Positions 56,930-64,000 of a DNA stretch of 64,000 nt are shown here, in pieces. Each line of letters starts with the position of its first letter. The stretch's first letter is position 1. The notes under the pieces are model-generated. The model had not been told where the DNA came from and made no database searches. It saw only the letters and a program-made list of their open reading frames with translations. The DNA is from an uncultured Commensalibacter sp. (lineage in GTDB: Bacteria > Pseudomonadota > Alphaproteobacteria > Acetobacterales > Acetobacteraceae). The stretch spans positions 62,001-126,000 of the forward strand of contig CALYOP010000006.1 in NCBI GenBank assembly GCA_945266285.1, written 5' to 3'. The position numbers and the translations under genes are program-made.

Positions 56930-57397
56930 TTACAGATTCTCGCGACCGCGTCGCTGTTCATCCAACAACGTACGTTCAGGCTTAAAAAATCTTTGCAATA
57001 CAGGAATAGCCAAATGTGGATCACATGCCCCACACATAAAAATATCTAACGCAGCAAAATTACGTTCAGGCCAAGTATGAATTGAAATATGACTTTCGGC
57101 CAAAACGACAACACCAGAAACGCCACCATTAGGCGAAAAATGATGAAAATGACTATGTAAAATGGTTGCCCCTGCTACGATTGCTGCCTCTCGCAAGATA
57201 CGATCAATATCTTCTGGGCTATCAAGATTGGTAGCACCCCAAAGGTCAACAAGCAAATGCGTTCCTGCAAAACGCATCCCATCTTTCACAACAAAATAAT
57301 CCTTCTGATCTCCCACATTTTCGGAAAGAGCAGAAGGCGAAACCTGGTTATTTCTCGGAGTTTCCGAGACTATCCCCAGTTGAGCAAGTGCGTTCAT
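56930..57397 (-). CDS. speD: S-adenosylmethionine decarboxylase proenzyme SpeD
   Basis: A pyruvoyl enzyme that decarboxylates SAM for polyamine synthesis. 155 aa from ATG 57397 (AGGGG upstream); an in-frame TTG at 57457 would add 20 residues. The self-cleavage site is the Glu-Ser bond in LAESHISIHTWPE, giving alpha and beta chains, and FMCGACDP holds the conserved Cys. Bacterial class 1B length. Confidence 0.93.
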   Translation of the reverse strand: MNALAQLGIVSETPRNNQVSPSALSENVGDQKDYFVVKDGMRFAGTHLLVDLWGATNLDSPEDIDRILREAAIVAGATILHSHFHHFSPNGGVSGVVVLAESHISIHTWPERNFAALDIFMCGACDPHLAIPVLQRFFKPERTLLDEQRRGRENL

Positions 57398-57421
57398 CAA
57401 CGTACCCCTAAACCAGTAGAC

Positions 57422-57451
57422 AGCCTGTTGGGCAACATGCCCCCTTGGGCT
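57422..57451 (-). promoter_or_regulatory. Stem-loop in the speD leader
   Basis: Read on the minus strand, AGCC pairs with GGCT as an outer stem and GGGCA with TGCCC as an inner one around the loop TGT, with an internal loop between. It is GC-rich in AT-rich surroundings and lies 25 bases before the speD ATG, so it could control translation. No known riboswitch class is matched. Confidence 0.35.
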
Positions 57452-57831
57452 AAACAAAAGAAAAGCTGAAATACAAAATATAAGTTATTTAATCAAGCCA
57501 CTTTGATTTAAATTAACAAAAAATTAAAGCAAAGCTTTTTAACCAAACACTTATAATATTTTTAATAACGTTTGCCGTTATACGCAACTCTATATGGTCC
57601 TTTCTCATCATAATCTCAAGTGTTTTTTCAAACGCATTTTAAATATTCATACGTAAAGTTTATATTATATTAACTTTACGTGTTGAATTTATTATTTGTT
57701 ATCTTTTTTTTAAATAATTTTACGACATGAGAAATTTTTTCTTGCTTAATCGTATCTTATCATTATAACCCCATCATCAGACTATAGATAATGTGACTAT
57801 CCGTTCCATATGCAAGATGTTTAGGTGCATA
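57452..57831. other. Divergent promoter region between speD and dksA
   Basis: A 380-base, strongly AT-rich gap with no gene that I can support. It should hold the promoters of speD and dksA. I see no clear operator or riboswitch. Confidence 0.5.
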
Positions 57832-58260
57832 ATGAATACAGTATCCCCTAACTCCTTGGATGATACCTACAAGCCTTCCGAGGATGAGGAATTCATGAAT
57901 CCTCGTCAACAGGCATATTTTCGCCGCAAACTCTTACTCTGGCGTGAAGAATTATTGCGTGATGCGCATGAGACGCTCAATAATTTGTCTCATAGTCCTC
58001 CTGCCGATATTGATTTGAATGATCGGGCGAGTACGGAAACAGATCGTGCCTTGGAATTGCGAACCCGTGATCGTGCCCGCAAACTGATTGGGAAAATTGA
58101 CAAAGCCCTTAAAAGGATTGATGACGGAACCTATGGTTACTGCGAAGTAACTGGGGAACCGATTAGTCTCAAACGGCTGGAAGCGCGTCCTATAGCAACT
58201 TTGTCTTTGGAAGCTCAAGAGCAGCATGAAAGAAGAGAAAAAATCTATCGGGATGAATAA
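57832..58260 (+). CDS. dksA: RNA polymerase-binding transcription factor DksA
   Basis: With ppGpp it adjusts rRNA and biosynthetic promoter activity. 142 aa from ATG 57832 (AGG upstream; the frame opens earlier). Coiled-coil region with FRRKLLLWREELL and the tip DRASTETDRALELRTRDRARKL, then YGYCEVTGEPISLKRLEARP. Only one of the zinc-finger Cys is present; the second pair is replaced in ATLSLEAQEQHERRE, a form common in alphaproteobacteria. Followed by a strong terminator. Confidence 0.92.
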   Translation: MNTVSPNSLDDTYKPSEDEEFMNPRQQAYFRRKLLLWREELLRDAHETLNNLSHSPPADIDLNDRASTETDRALELRTRDRARKLIGKIDKALKRIDDGTYGYCEVTGEPISLKRLEARPIATLSLEAQEQHERREKIYRDE

Positions 58261-58295
58261 TTTATAATTTTAAATTCTTTAATTATGCATATTTT

Positions 58296-58333
58296 AAAAA
58301 GGGCCCAGCTTATCAAATAACTGGGCCCTTTTT
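58296..58333. terminator. Strong bidirectional intrinsic terminator between dksA and panC
   Basis: AAAAAGGGCCCAG (58296-58308) and CTGGGCCCTTTTT (58321-58333) are exact 13-bp inverted repeats around a 12-base loop, with T-runs in both directions. It serves both convergent genes. Confidence 0.92.
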
Positions 58334-58334
58334 A

Positions 58335-59156
58335 TTACAAATTATCCAACAAACGAACGCTACCAAGATGCGCCGCTGCTATTAATCTTGCTGTTGGTTT
58401 CCAAACATCTAAGGCTTCCATTGAACGCCCTTCAACTGCCGCTAGATAGTCGACTTTAAAACCATTCTTTTCCAGAAAATCGGTTGCTCCTTTTTGCACT
58501 ATTGCAATATTTTGACCCGCTTCAAGTGCTATTTTAGCCTTACGCAATGTTTGGATTAATAATGCAGCACGGCTACGTTGCGAATCGGTTAAAAAACGAT
58601 TACGCGATGATTTCGCCAACCCATCCTCTTCACGAATGATCGGTACTCCTTCGATAACCACTGGCAATACCAAATCTTCGACCATTCTCCGAATTACTTG
58701 CAGTTGCTGCCAATCTTTTTCACCGAAACAGGCATATTGCGGTTTCAAAAGTGCAAATAAGCGGCTTACAACTGTGCTCACCCCTTCAAAATGTCCATGA
58801 CGCAAAGCACCTTCCCATTGTAAAGAAGGCCCCCCTACGGTGACACGCGTTGCGAATCCTTTAGGATACATTGCTTCAACTTCAGGGATCCATACCAGAT
58901 CAACTTGTTGTTCTTTTAAAAGTTCCAGATCGGCTTCTTCGGTTTTAGGATAACGCTGGAAATCACTTTGTTGATCAAACTGAATCGGATTAACAAAAAT
59001 AGAAACAGCGGTAAAAGGTGCCAAATTTTTTGCACGTTTGACCAAAGCCATGTGCCCTTCATGCAATGCACCCATTGTTGGTACCAAAGCTAAAGATTTA
59101 TCTTTCTGCAATTCTTTTGCGTGGCGTAATTCTTCCAACGTCCTTGCAATAATCAT
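58335..59156 (-). CDS. panC: Pantothenate synthetase PanC
   Basis: It joins pantoate and beta-alanine using ATP. 273 aa. The class I-synthetase-like HxGH motif lies in VPTMGALHEGHMALVKRA, then IFVNPIQFDQ, GEKDWQQLQVIRRMVEDL, and the KMSKS-like region GLAKSSRNRFLT. The start is the ATG at 59156. No panB is next to it. Confidence 0.95.
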   Translation of the reverse strand: MIIARTLEELRHAKELQKDKSLALVPTMGALHEGHMALVKRAKNLAPFTAVSIFVNPIQFDQQSDFQRYPKTEEADLELLKEQQVDLVWIPEVEAMYPKGFATRVTVGGPSLQWEGALRHGHFEGVSTVVSRLFALLKPQYACFGEKDWQQLQVIRRMVEDLVLPVVIEGVPIIREEDGLAKSSRNRFLTDSQRSRAALLIQTLRKAKIALEAGQNIAIVQKGATDFLEKNGFKVDYLAAVEGRSMEALDVWKPTARLIAAAHLGSVRLLDNL

Positions 59157-59440
59157 AATGATTTAACCAAAATTCTTATGTTTAAAATAACGTTAATCGC
59201 ACAAATTTAAGATTTTTTGAGAAAATATGACATTCTTTTTTTTAGTAAAAATTCATTCTTTCAAAAAAGGCATATTTTTCTAATAGGGGTTTTATCGCAA
59301 CACTTTGTTTCGAATAATATATCGAAAAGGCAATATGATTGCAATCTTATGGAACTATCGTAAATAAGGAAAATGCTACTGCTATTTTGTTTTATCCATG
59401 AATTTATTAACTCTTTATTAACAGAATGGTTTAAAAAGAG

Positions 59441-60343
59441 ATGATCCGTAAACTTTCCCCTCTTATTCTTTTATCTTTTCTGGCCGCTTGTGGAGGATCT
59501 CAACAACCCAACACTGGTCATCGTAATCCTTTGAGTCCTAATAATAAATATCCTAATAATACCTCATTGGGTTATAATGATCGCGTCCCCGATTTCGTTA
59601 CCCAACGATATGAACCCTTTTCCCGTCAAGAGGTCGTAGCCATTGCATTACGCGAATGGCGCTTATTTGGCCAACCCGTTGCGGATGATGATCCCGTCAC
59701 ACGTCCAGAACCCACAAGTGCTGCCGTTAAAGCAGAACGTATGCCCGGTTTATGGGAAAGAGTAGGAGAATACTGGTGGATAGGTATGGATCCCAGTATG
59801 AAAGAAAGCAGTTACACCGGTAAACATAGTTCGAATGGTCAGGTTTTTGATTTTCGCGGTGATACCTATTATGCATGGTCGGCAGCCTTCATTTCTTATG
59901 TAATGCGTATTGCCGGCGCTAATGAACGCTTTCCTTATTCACCCAATCATTCAACCTATATCAATGCTGCTGCATCAAACGAATCACCGATATTACGTTC
60001 CCAAAATCCAGCCAGCTATGCACCGCAACTTGGTGATATGATTTGTACTGCGCGTGGGAAAAGCCGTTATACTATTCGTTATAACAGCCTTCCGACATCT
60101 TATGGATTTCCGGCACATTGTGGGATCGTTGTTGCTACCCAACAAATGGGACAGCCCTTTGGCCGACAAATCAGTATTATTGGCGGTAACGTAGAAGACG
60201 CAGTTGCGCTAACCCATGTACCTGTCGATACCAATGGTATGCTTGCTGATAGCCAAGGGAATAGCTATGATTCTCGCTATCCTTGGTGCACCGTTTTGCA
60301 AGTCATTTACGACGCCGAGGCCAATCCCGATTACGATCAATAA
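59441..60343 (+). CDS. DUF2272-domain lipoprotein
   Basis: 300 aa with a lipobox (LSFLAACGG) and an Asn/Pro-rich linker. The domain from about residue 60 has EVVAIALREWRLFGQPV, WERVGEYWW, YYAWSAAFISYVMRIAG, HSTYINAA and GFPAHCGIVV, matching DUF2272, whose Cys/His pattern recalls NlpC/CHAP-type amidases though activity is unproven. It is probably an envelope protein. The 284 bases upstream hold no gene; the ATG follows AAAGAG. Confidence 0.8.
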   Translation: MIRKLSPLILLSFLAACGGSQQPNTGHRNPLSPNNKYPNNTSLGYNDRVPDFVTQRYEPFSRQEVVAIALREWRLFGQPVADDDPVTRPEPTSAAVKAERMPGLWERVGEYWWIGMDPSMKESSYTGKHSSNGQVFDFRGDTYYAWSAAFISYVMRIAGANERFPYSPNHSTYINAAASNESPILRSQNPASYAPQLGDMICTARGKSRYTIRYNSLPTSYGFPAHCGIVVATQQMGQPFGRQISIIGGNVEDAVALTHVPVDTNGMLADSQGNSYDSRYPWCTVLQVIYDAEANPDYDQ

Positions 60344-60353
60344 AACCGATAAT

Positions 60354-60761
60354 TCAAGGCTGAACCCATGGCAAATGTTCAGCCTTCCAACCTTCGACAT
60401 AACCACGATGGTTTTCGTGATTCTGTCCTCCTTCAAAGCCACCTTTTACATTATAAACCTTTGTAAATCCGGCTTGTATAGCGGCTTGGGCAGCCGACAA
60501 ACTGCGCACCCCTGATCGGCACAAAAAATAAATAGGCTGATTTTTATCAAGTACTAACTTTTTTAAATCATCAATAAAATGAGCATTTCTTTGGCCCTGA
60601 AGATTTTGCCAACTGATTTTTCTAAGGATATGACCAATAGAAGAAAGATCAGGCTCACCAACCAAACTCCATTCTTCTGGAGTTCGAACATCAACCATAA
60701 CGGCTTCTTTATCCTTTTTAAGTTGATTCCATGCTTCGGTTGGGGAAACATTTTCGATCAT
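60354..60761 (-). CDS. Rhodanese-like domain protein
   Basis: 135 aa, one rhodanese domain: VMVDVRTPEEWSLVG, then the active-site loop FLCRSGVRSLSAAQ with catalytic Cys, and KVYNVKGGFEGG. It would transfer sulfane sulfur; the acceptor is unknown. ATG 60761 is preferred, with GGAG 7 bases upstream, over an in-frame TTG at 60779. Confidence 0.9.
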   Translation of the reverse strand: MIENVSPTEAWNQLKKDKEAVMVDVRTPEEWSLVGEPDLSSIGHILRKISWQNLQGQRNAHFIDDLKKLVLDKNQPIYFLCRSGVRSLSAAQAAIQAGFTKVYNVKGGFEGGQNHENHRGYVEGWKAEHLPWVQP

Positions 60762-60892
60762 ACTATTTCTCCTTTTCAAAATCTTTTAAACTGGTGCTAT
60801 ATAAATTAACCAATTGCAATAAATAATTATATTTCGCCAATTGATTAAGATTTATATACACGTTTTCATTTATAAGTTATGCCGTAACCGTT

Positions 60893-61612
60893 ATGGAATC
60901 TTCTGCCTATATTCTTATTGTCGATGATGATCATGAAATCGTAGACCTACTATCCCAATATTTGAAGCGTCACGGCTTTCAGGTGGCGCATGCCTATAAT
61001 GGCGAAGAAACACGCCAAGTATGGAAAACACATCATTTCGATTTGGTTATTTTGGATTTGATGTTACCAGGAGAAAGCGGTTTTGAAATTTCGCATTGGT
61101 TACGAAAACAGGCCGATATTCCAATCATTATGTTAACGGCAATGGGTGAGGAAACCGACCGGATCATTGGTCTTGAATTAGGTGCGGATGATTATCTCGC
61201 CAAACCTTTTAATCCGCGTGAATTGTTGGCCCGTATTCATTCCGTATTACATCGTTCACGTCGCGCACAACATCAACCCACAATTTCGACAGTCAAAGCT
61301 ATTCTTTTTAATGGTTGGACTCTTAATCCGTTACATCGGCAATTACTCAATGCGGATCAAATCGAAGTCCCGCTCACAGGAAAAGAATTTGATCTATTAA
61401 TGGCTTTGATTGAGCGGGCACCTCAAATCGTTACCCGTGAAATGCTATCCGATATTCTCTATGGTCATCAATTACCGCCTACCGATCGGACAATTGATGT
61501 CACCCTAAGCCGACTTCGTCGCAAATTACAAGATGATGGCCGCCAAGCACAAACGATTAAAACCGTGCATCGTGGCGGATATGTATTGGCTGTACCCGTT
61601 GAATATGTTTAA
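60893..61612 (+). CDS. OmpR-family response regulator
   Basis: 239 aa. The receiver domain has the acidic pair in LIVDDDHEIVD, the phosphorylated Asp in LVILDLMLPGE, the Thr in MLTAMGEETD and the Lys in DYLAKPFNPREL. The winged-helix effector domain follows (LTGKEFDLLMALIE, RTIDVTLSRLRRKL). It overlaps the sensor kinase gene by 8 bases. It resembles the OmpR of the OmpR/EnvZ pair; its targets are unknown. Confidence 0.93.
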   Translation: MESSAYILIVDDDHEIVDLLSQYLKRHGFQVAHAYNGEETRQVWKTHHFDLVILDLMLPGESGFEISHWLRKQADIPIIMLTAMGEETDRIIGLELGADDYLAKPFNPRELLARIHSVLHRSRRAQHQPTISTVKAILFNGWTLNPLHRQLLNADQIEVPLTGKEFDLLMALIERAPQIVTREMLSDILYGHQLPPTDRTIDVTLSRLRRKLQDDGRQAQTIKTVHRGGYVLAVPVEYV

Positions 61613-62987
61613 ACGATTTCAAAAATGGCACTTATGGCCACGCTCGCTTGCGACACGAACAGCTTTATTACTCATTTTGGGAATGGGTATGATCGAAGTC
61701 TGTGGACTATTGATTCATACCTTGGATCGTATTGACTTTGATCGTCTAACGCAAGAACAGGACTTAGCCAACAGAGCCACTGCAATTTATCGGGATATTT
61801 CAGAAACCGATAATAAAGACCGTAGTGATGAAGTCGATGGGCTGGATCCTATTCCAGGTTTTAATATCTTTCTATCCAGTCATGCAGATCTTCAAGGGAT
61901 TCATCCCCGTTCTGTCAAATTGGAACAAACGGTTTCCCATTTATTATCGACTGTTTTATTTCCTCCTGAATTACGTCCTAGAAAAATTCTTGCTGCAACC
62001 GATAATAATCACCGACGCAGTTCGATTTCTTTTCAACTACCCAATGACAAACGTTGGTTGAATATTTCTTATACCTTGGCCCAGCCTAATCCTTTTCGAT
62101 CGGTTACTTTTCCTATTGCTTTTTTCGTTATGGCAACTTCAACCTGTTTTTTAACCATATGGGGGGTAAAACGTCTTATCGCACCGGTAAGCACGCTTGC
62201 CGCCGCTGCAGAACGGTTAGGACAGGATGTGAATGCACCTCCTTTATCTGAAACAGGCCCATTGGAAATAGCAAAGGCTGCACGTGCTTTTAACATCATG
62301 TCCAGCCGTATCCATCGCTTTGTCACCGACCGGACACAATTATTGCTAGCTATTGGTCATGATTTACGCACACCTATTACCCGCCTGAAATTACGTGCTG
62401 AATTTATTGAAGACGATGCTCTTCGCACGAAATTTCTTGCTGATCTCGATGAAATTGAAGCCATGATTCGGGCGACTTTGGCTTTTGGAAGAGACAATGC
62501 TCGACATGAACCGACAACAGCTTTGGATATAGCCAGTTTATTAGAAACGATCATCGATGAAATGCGTGAAGCCTATCCAGATAAACAGGAAAAAATCGTT
62601 TTACAAGAACCTTTACCGAAAATTACCGTTTGTGCGAAACCACTTGGTTTAAAACGTGCCTTACGTAATTTAATGGAAAATGCATTGCTTTACGGTGGTA
62701 ATGTGCGTGTAAATCTTCAAACGCATTATATATCCTCCCATGATCTACAAGACGGTGAAAAAGTCGCTATTCTTATCGAAGATGATGGTCCAGGATTAAA
62801 AGACGAAACATTAGAACAGGTTTTTGAACCCTTTTTTCGTATAGAGACCAGTCGTAATCGTGCAACTGGAGGAACCGGCTTAGGCCTTTCAATTGCTCGA
62901 AATATCATACGCGGACAAGGAGGAGATATTATCTTGCAGAATCGTTCACCACATGGATTATGTGCGATCGTTACGTTAATTGGATGA
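61605..62987 (+). CDS. Sensor histidine kinase, EnvZ-like
   Basis: About 461 aa from ATG 61605. Two membrane segments (about 18-37 and 165-187) bracket a periplasmic sensor region. HAMP follows, then HisKA with the phospho-acceptor His in AIGHDLRTPITRLKLRAEF, and the ATPase domain with N-box NLMENALLYGG, G1 EDDGPGLKDE, F-box FEPFFRIE, and G2 GGTGLGLSIARNI. The start lies inside the regulator's last codons, so the pair is co-translated. Confidence 0.92.
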   Translation: MFKRFQKWHLWPRSLATRTALLLILGMGMIEVCGLLIHTLDRIDFDRLTQEQDLANRATAIYRDISETDNKDRSDEVDGLDPIPGFNIFLSSHADLQGIHPRSVKLEQTVSHLLSTVLFPPELRPRKILAATDNNHRRSSISFQLPNDKRWLNISYTLAQPNPFRSVTFPIAFFVMATSTCFLTIWGVKRLIAPVSTLAAAAERLGQDVNAPPLSETGPLEIAKAARAFNIMSSRIHRFVTDRTQLLLAIGHDLRTPITRLKLRAEFIEDDALRTKFLADLDEIEAMIRATLAFGRDNARHEPTTALDIASLLETIIDEMREAYPDKQEKIVLQEPLPKITVCAKPLGLKRALRNLMENALLYGGNVRVNLQTHYISSHDLQDGEKVAILIEDDGPGLKDETLEQVFEPFFRIETSRNRATGGTGLGLSIARNIIRGQGGDIILQNRSPHGLCAIVTLIG

Positions 62988-63068
62988 ACTAATCCAACAG
63001 GGTTGCCCAAACCAACCAATCATGGCAAAGCAATAACGTTTATTTATTAAAGAGATTCAATAGCCAAT

Positions 63069-63647
63069 ATGTTACAACGCCTCTATGATCGTGCCATAAA
63101 ACTAGCCGCCAGCCGTTATGCTGCTTTTTGGTTATGTTTAACTTCCTTCGCTGAAGCCAGTTTTTTCCCGCTTCCACCCGATGTGCTTTTATGCCCTATG
63201 ATACTAGCCAGACGGGAAAAAGCGTGGCTTTATGCAATATTATGCACGTTAAGTAGCGTTATAGGTGGGTTATTAGGATGGGTTATTGGGGCATTTCTTT
63301 TGCAATATATTGCCATGCCTATCGTTCATTTTTACCATGCTGATCAGCAACTTTTAAATCTTCAACAGAAATTTCAAACTTATGGTGTATGGATTATCCT
63401 CATTAAAGGATTAACCCCTATTCCCTATAAATTTGTTACGATCGCATCCGGTATGGCTCATTTCTCGATTTTGCCATTTCTTGTTGCCAGTGCCGTAACA
63501 CGCGGTATACGTTTCTTTCTTGAAGCAATATTATTATATCATTTTGGACCACCTATTCAGGACTTTATTGAACGCCGTATGATATGGGTCGCTACGGCAT
63601 TCGGTGTTATCTTGATAGGCGGAATATGTGCTTTTAAATTTATTTAA
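63069..63647 (+). CDS. YqaA/DedA-like inner-membrane protein
   Basis: 192 aa with four or more membrane segments. The motifs FAEASFFPLPPDVLL and KGLTPIPYKFVTIASGM match the SNARE-associated (DedA/VTT) group, YqaA branch. Relatives are linked to membrane-lipid homeostasis, but the substrate is not settled. It converges with the last gene. Confidence 0.85.
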   Translation: MLQRLYDRAIKLAASRYAAFWLCLTSFAEASFFPLPPDVLLCPMILARREKAWLYAILCTLSSVIGGLLGWVIGAFLLQYIAMPIVHFYHADQQLLNLQQKFQTYGVWIILIKGLTPIPYKFVTIASGMAHFSILPFLVASAVTRGIRFFLEAILLYHFGPPIQDFIERRMIWVATAFGVILIGGICAFKFI

Positions 63648-63649
63648 TA

Positions 63650-64000
63650 TTAACTTAACTTCTGTGTACGTTTTTTTCGGCTATTCTTTTTCTGATAAGC
63701 TTGCAAGGCTTTAATCATTATTTTGACATCGTCTGGTGGGATCACGAATCCTACTGGTCCATAACCTGGATGTTGAAAAGCCATTAAAACACTTTCAGAA
63801 AGCGTTTCTTCCTGAATAGCCCAACGTGTTTGATAAGCAGGTTTAATTTCTGCACCCATAATATCAGGTAATACTTGGCCCTCAGCTATCGCCCACCGAA
63901 CAATTCCAAGAACACGGATGAATTCCGAAAGCTGATCCGGTGAAAGTTTCAACGAACCACTAACCCCACTTTCAGGTAAGAAATCTAACGTAACGTTTTT
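63650..64000 (-). CDS. Hypothetical protein, 5' end beyond the window
   Basis: The frame is open from the right edge to a TAA at 63650 (116 codons visible). A TTG at 63952 exists, but the upstream in-frame reading (NVTLDFLPESGVSGSLKLSP) looks like real protein continuing off the edge. The visible part includes LSEFIRVLGIVRW, FQHPGYGPVGFVIPP and a basic tail (KKNSRKKRTQK). No family recognised. Confidence 0.6.
   Translation of the reverse strand, partial: KNVTLDFLPESGVSGSLKLSPDQLSEFIRVLGIVRWAIAEGQVLPDIMGAEIKPAYQTRWAIQEETLSESVLMAFQHPGYGPVGFVIPPDDVKIMIKALQAYQKKNSRKKRTQKLS

Overview
The window reads as chromosomal DNA of an AT-rich alphaproteobacterium, most likely from the acetic acid bacteria (Acetobacteraceae). 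A Commensalibacter-like insect associate would fit, but that is inference from low GC, OprB porins, an aerobic cobalamin pathway with CbiD, and the gene families present; no rRNA or other taxonomic marker lies here. About 60 genes are recognisable. I saw no tRNA, rRNA, CRISPR array or intact insertion sequence.

Layout. 0-7.3 kb: a truncated secreted protein, a serine carboxypeptidase, cobD, a small heat-shock gene with a near-ideal RpoH promoter and a probable RNA thermometer, the minus-strand cobU-cobO-cobQ operon, and a 2-hydroxyacid dehydrogenase. 7.3-20.2 kb: an OprB porin and an accessory oxidative gene cluster (flavodoxin, adrenodoxin-type ferredoxin reductase, aldehyde dehydrogenase, ThDP enzyme, two SDRs, Rieske oxygenase, small HTH-like protein, MFS transporter, alpha/beta hydrolase, bicupin). 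It looks like an uncharacterised aromatic or related catabolic pathway with its own electron-transfer chain. 20.3-37.7 kb: a two-partner secretion locus with a giant FhaB-like exoprotein broken by at least five lesions, a frameshifted FhaC transporter, an intact IalB-family gene, and a 3' array in which each FhaB C-terminal module is followed by an intact paralogous lipoprotein gene. A decayed serine recombinase lies at its right edge. 37.8-39.6 kb: a VOC (extradiol-like) protein and a small P-loop kinase. 39.6-55.6 kb: the main cobalamin cluster, cobW-N-G-H-I-J / cobK / cobL-E-M / cbiD / cobB-T-S / cobC, mostly chained by ATGA-type overlaps. 55.6-64 kb: a 50-aa membrane microprotein, speE, speD, dksA, panC, a DUF2272 lipoprotein, a rhodanese, an OmpR/EnvZ-like two-component pair, a YqaA/DedA-like protein and a truncated gene.

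How it works together. The cob genes cover most steps from precorrin-2 to adenosylcobalamin by the oxygen-dependent route, with CbiD standing in for the missing CobF. CobA, the CobS/CobT chelatase subunits and the aminopropanol-arm enzyme are not in the window. The two cob blocks flank roughly 33 kb of mainly accessory DNA. The strongest candidates for new biology are (1) the tandem FhaB C-terminus/lipoprotein modules, which resemble contact-dependent-inhibition effector/immunity arrays but use a lipoprotein partner and have lost the effectors while keeping the lipoproteins, and (2) the Rieske/ThDP/flavodoxin cluster.
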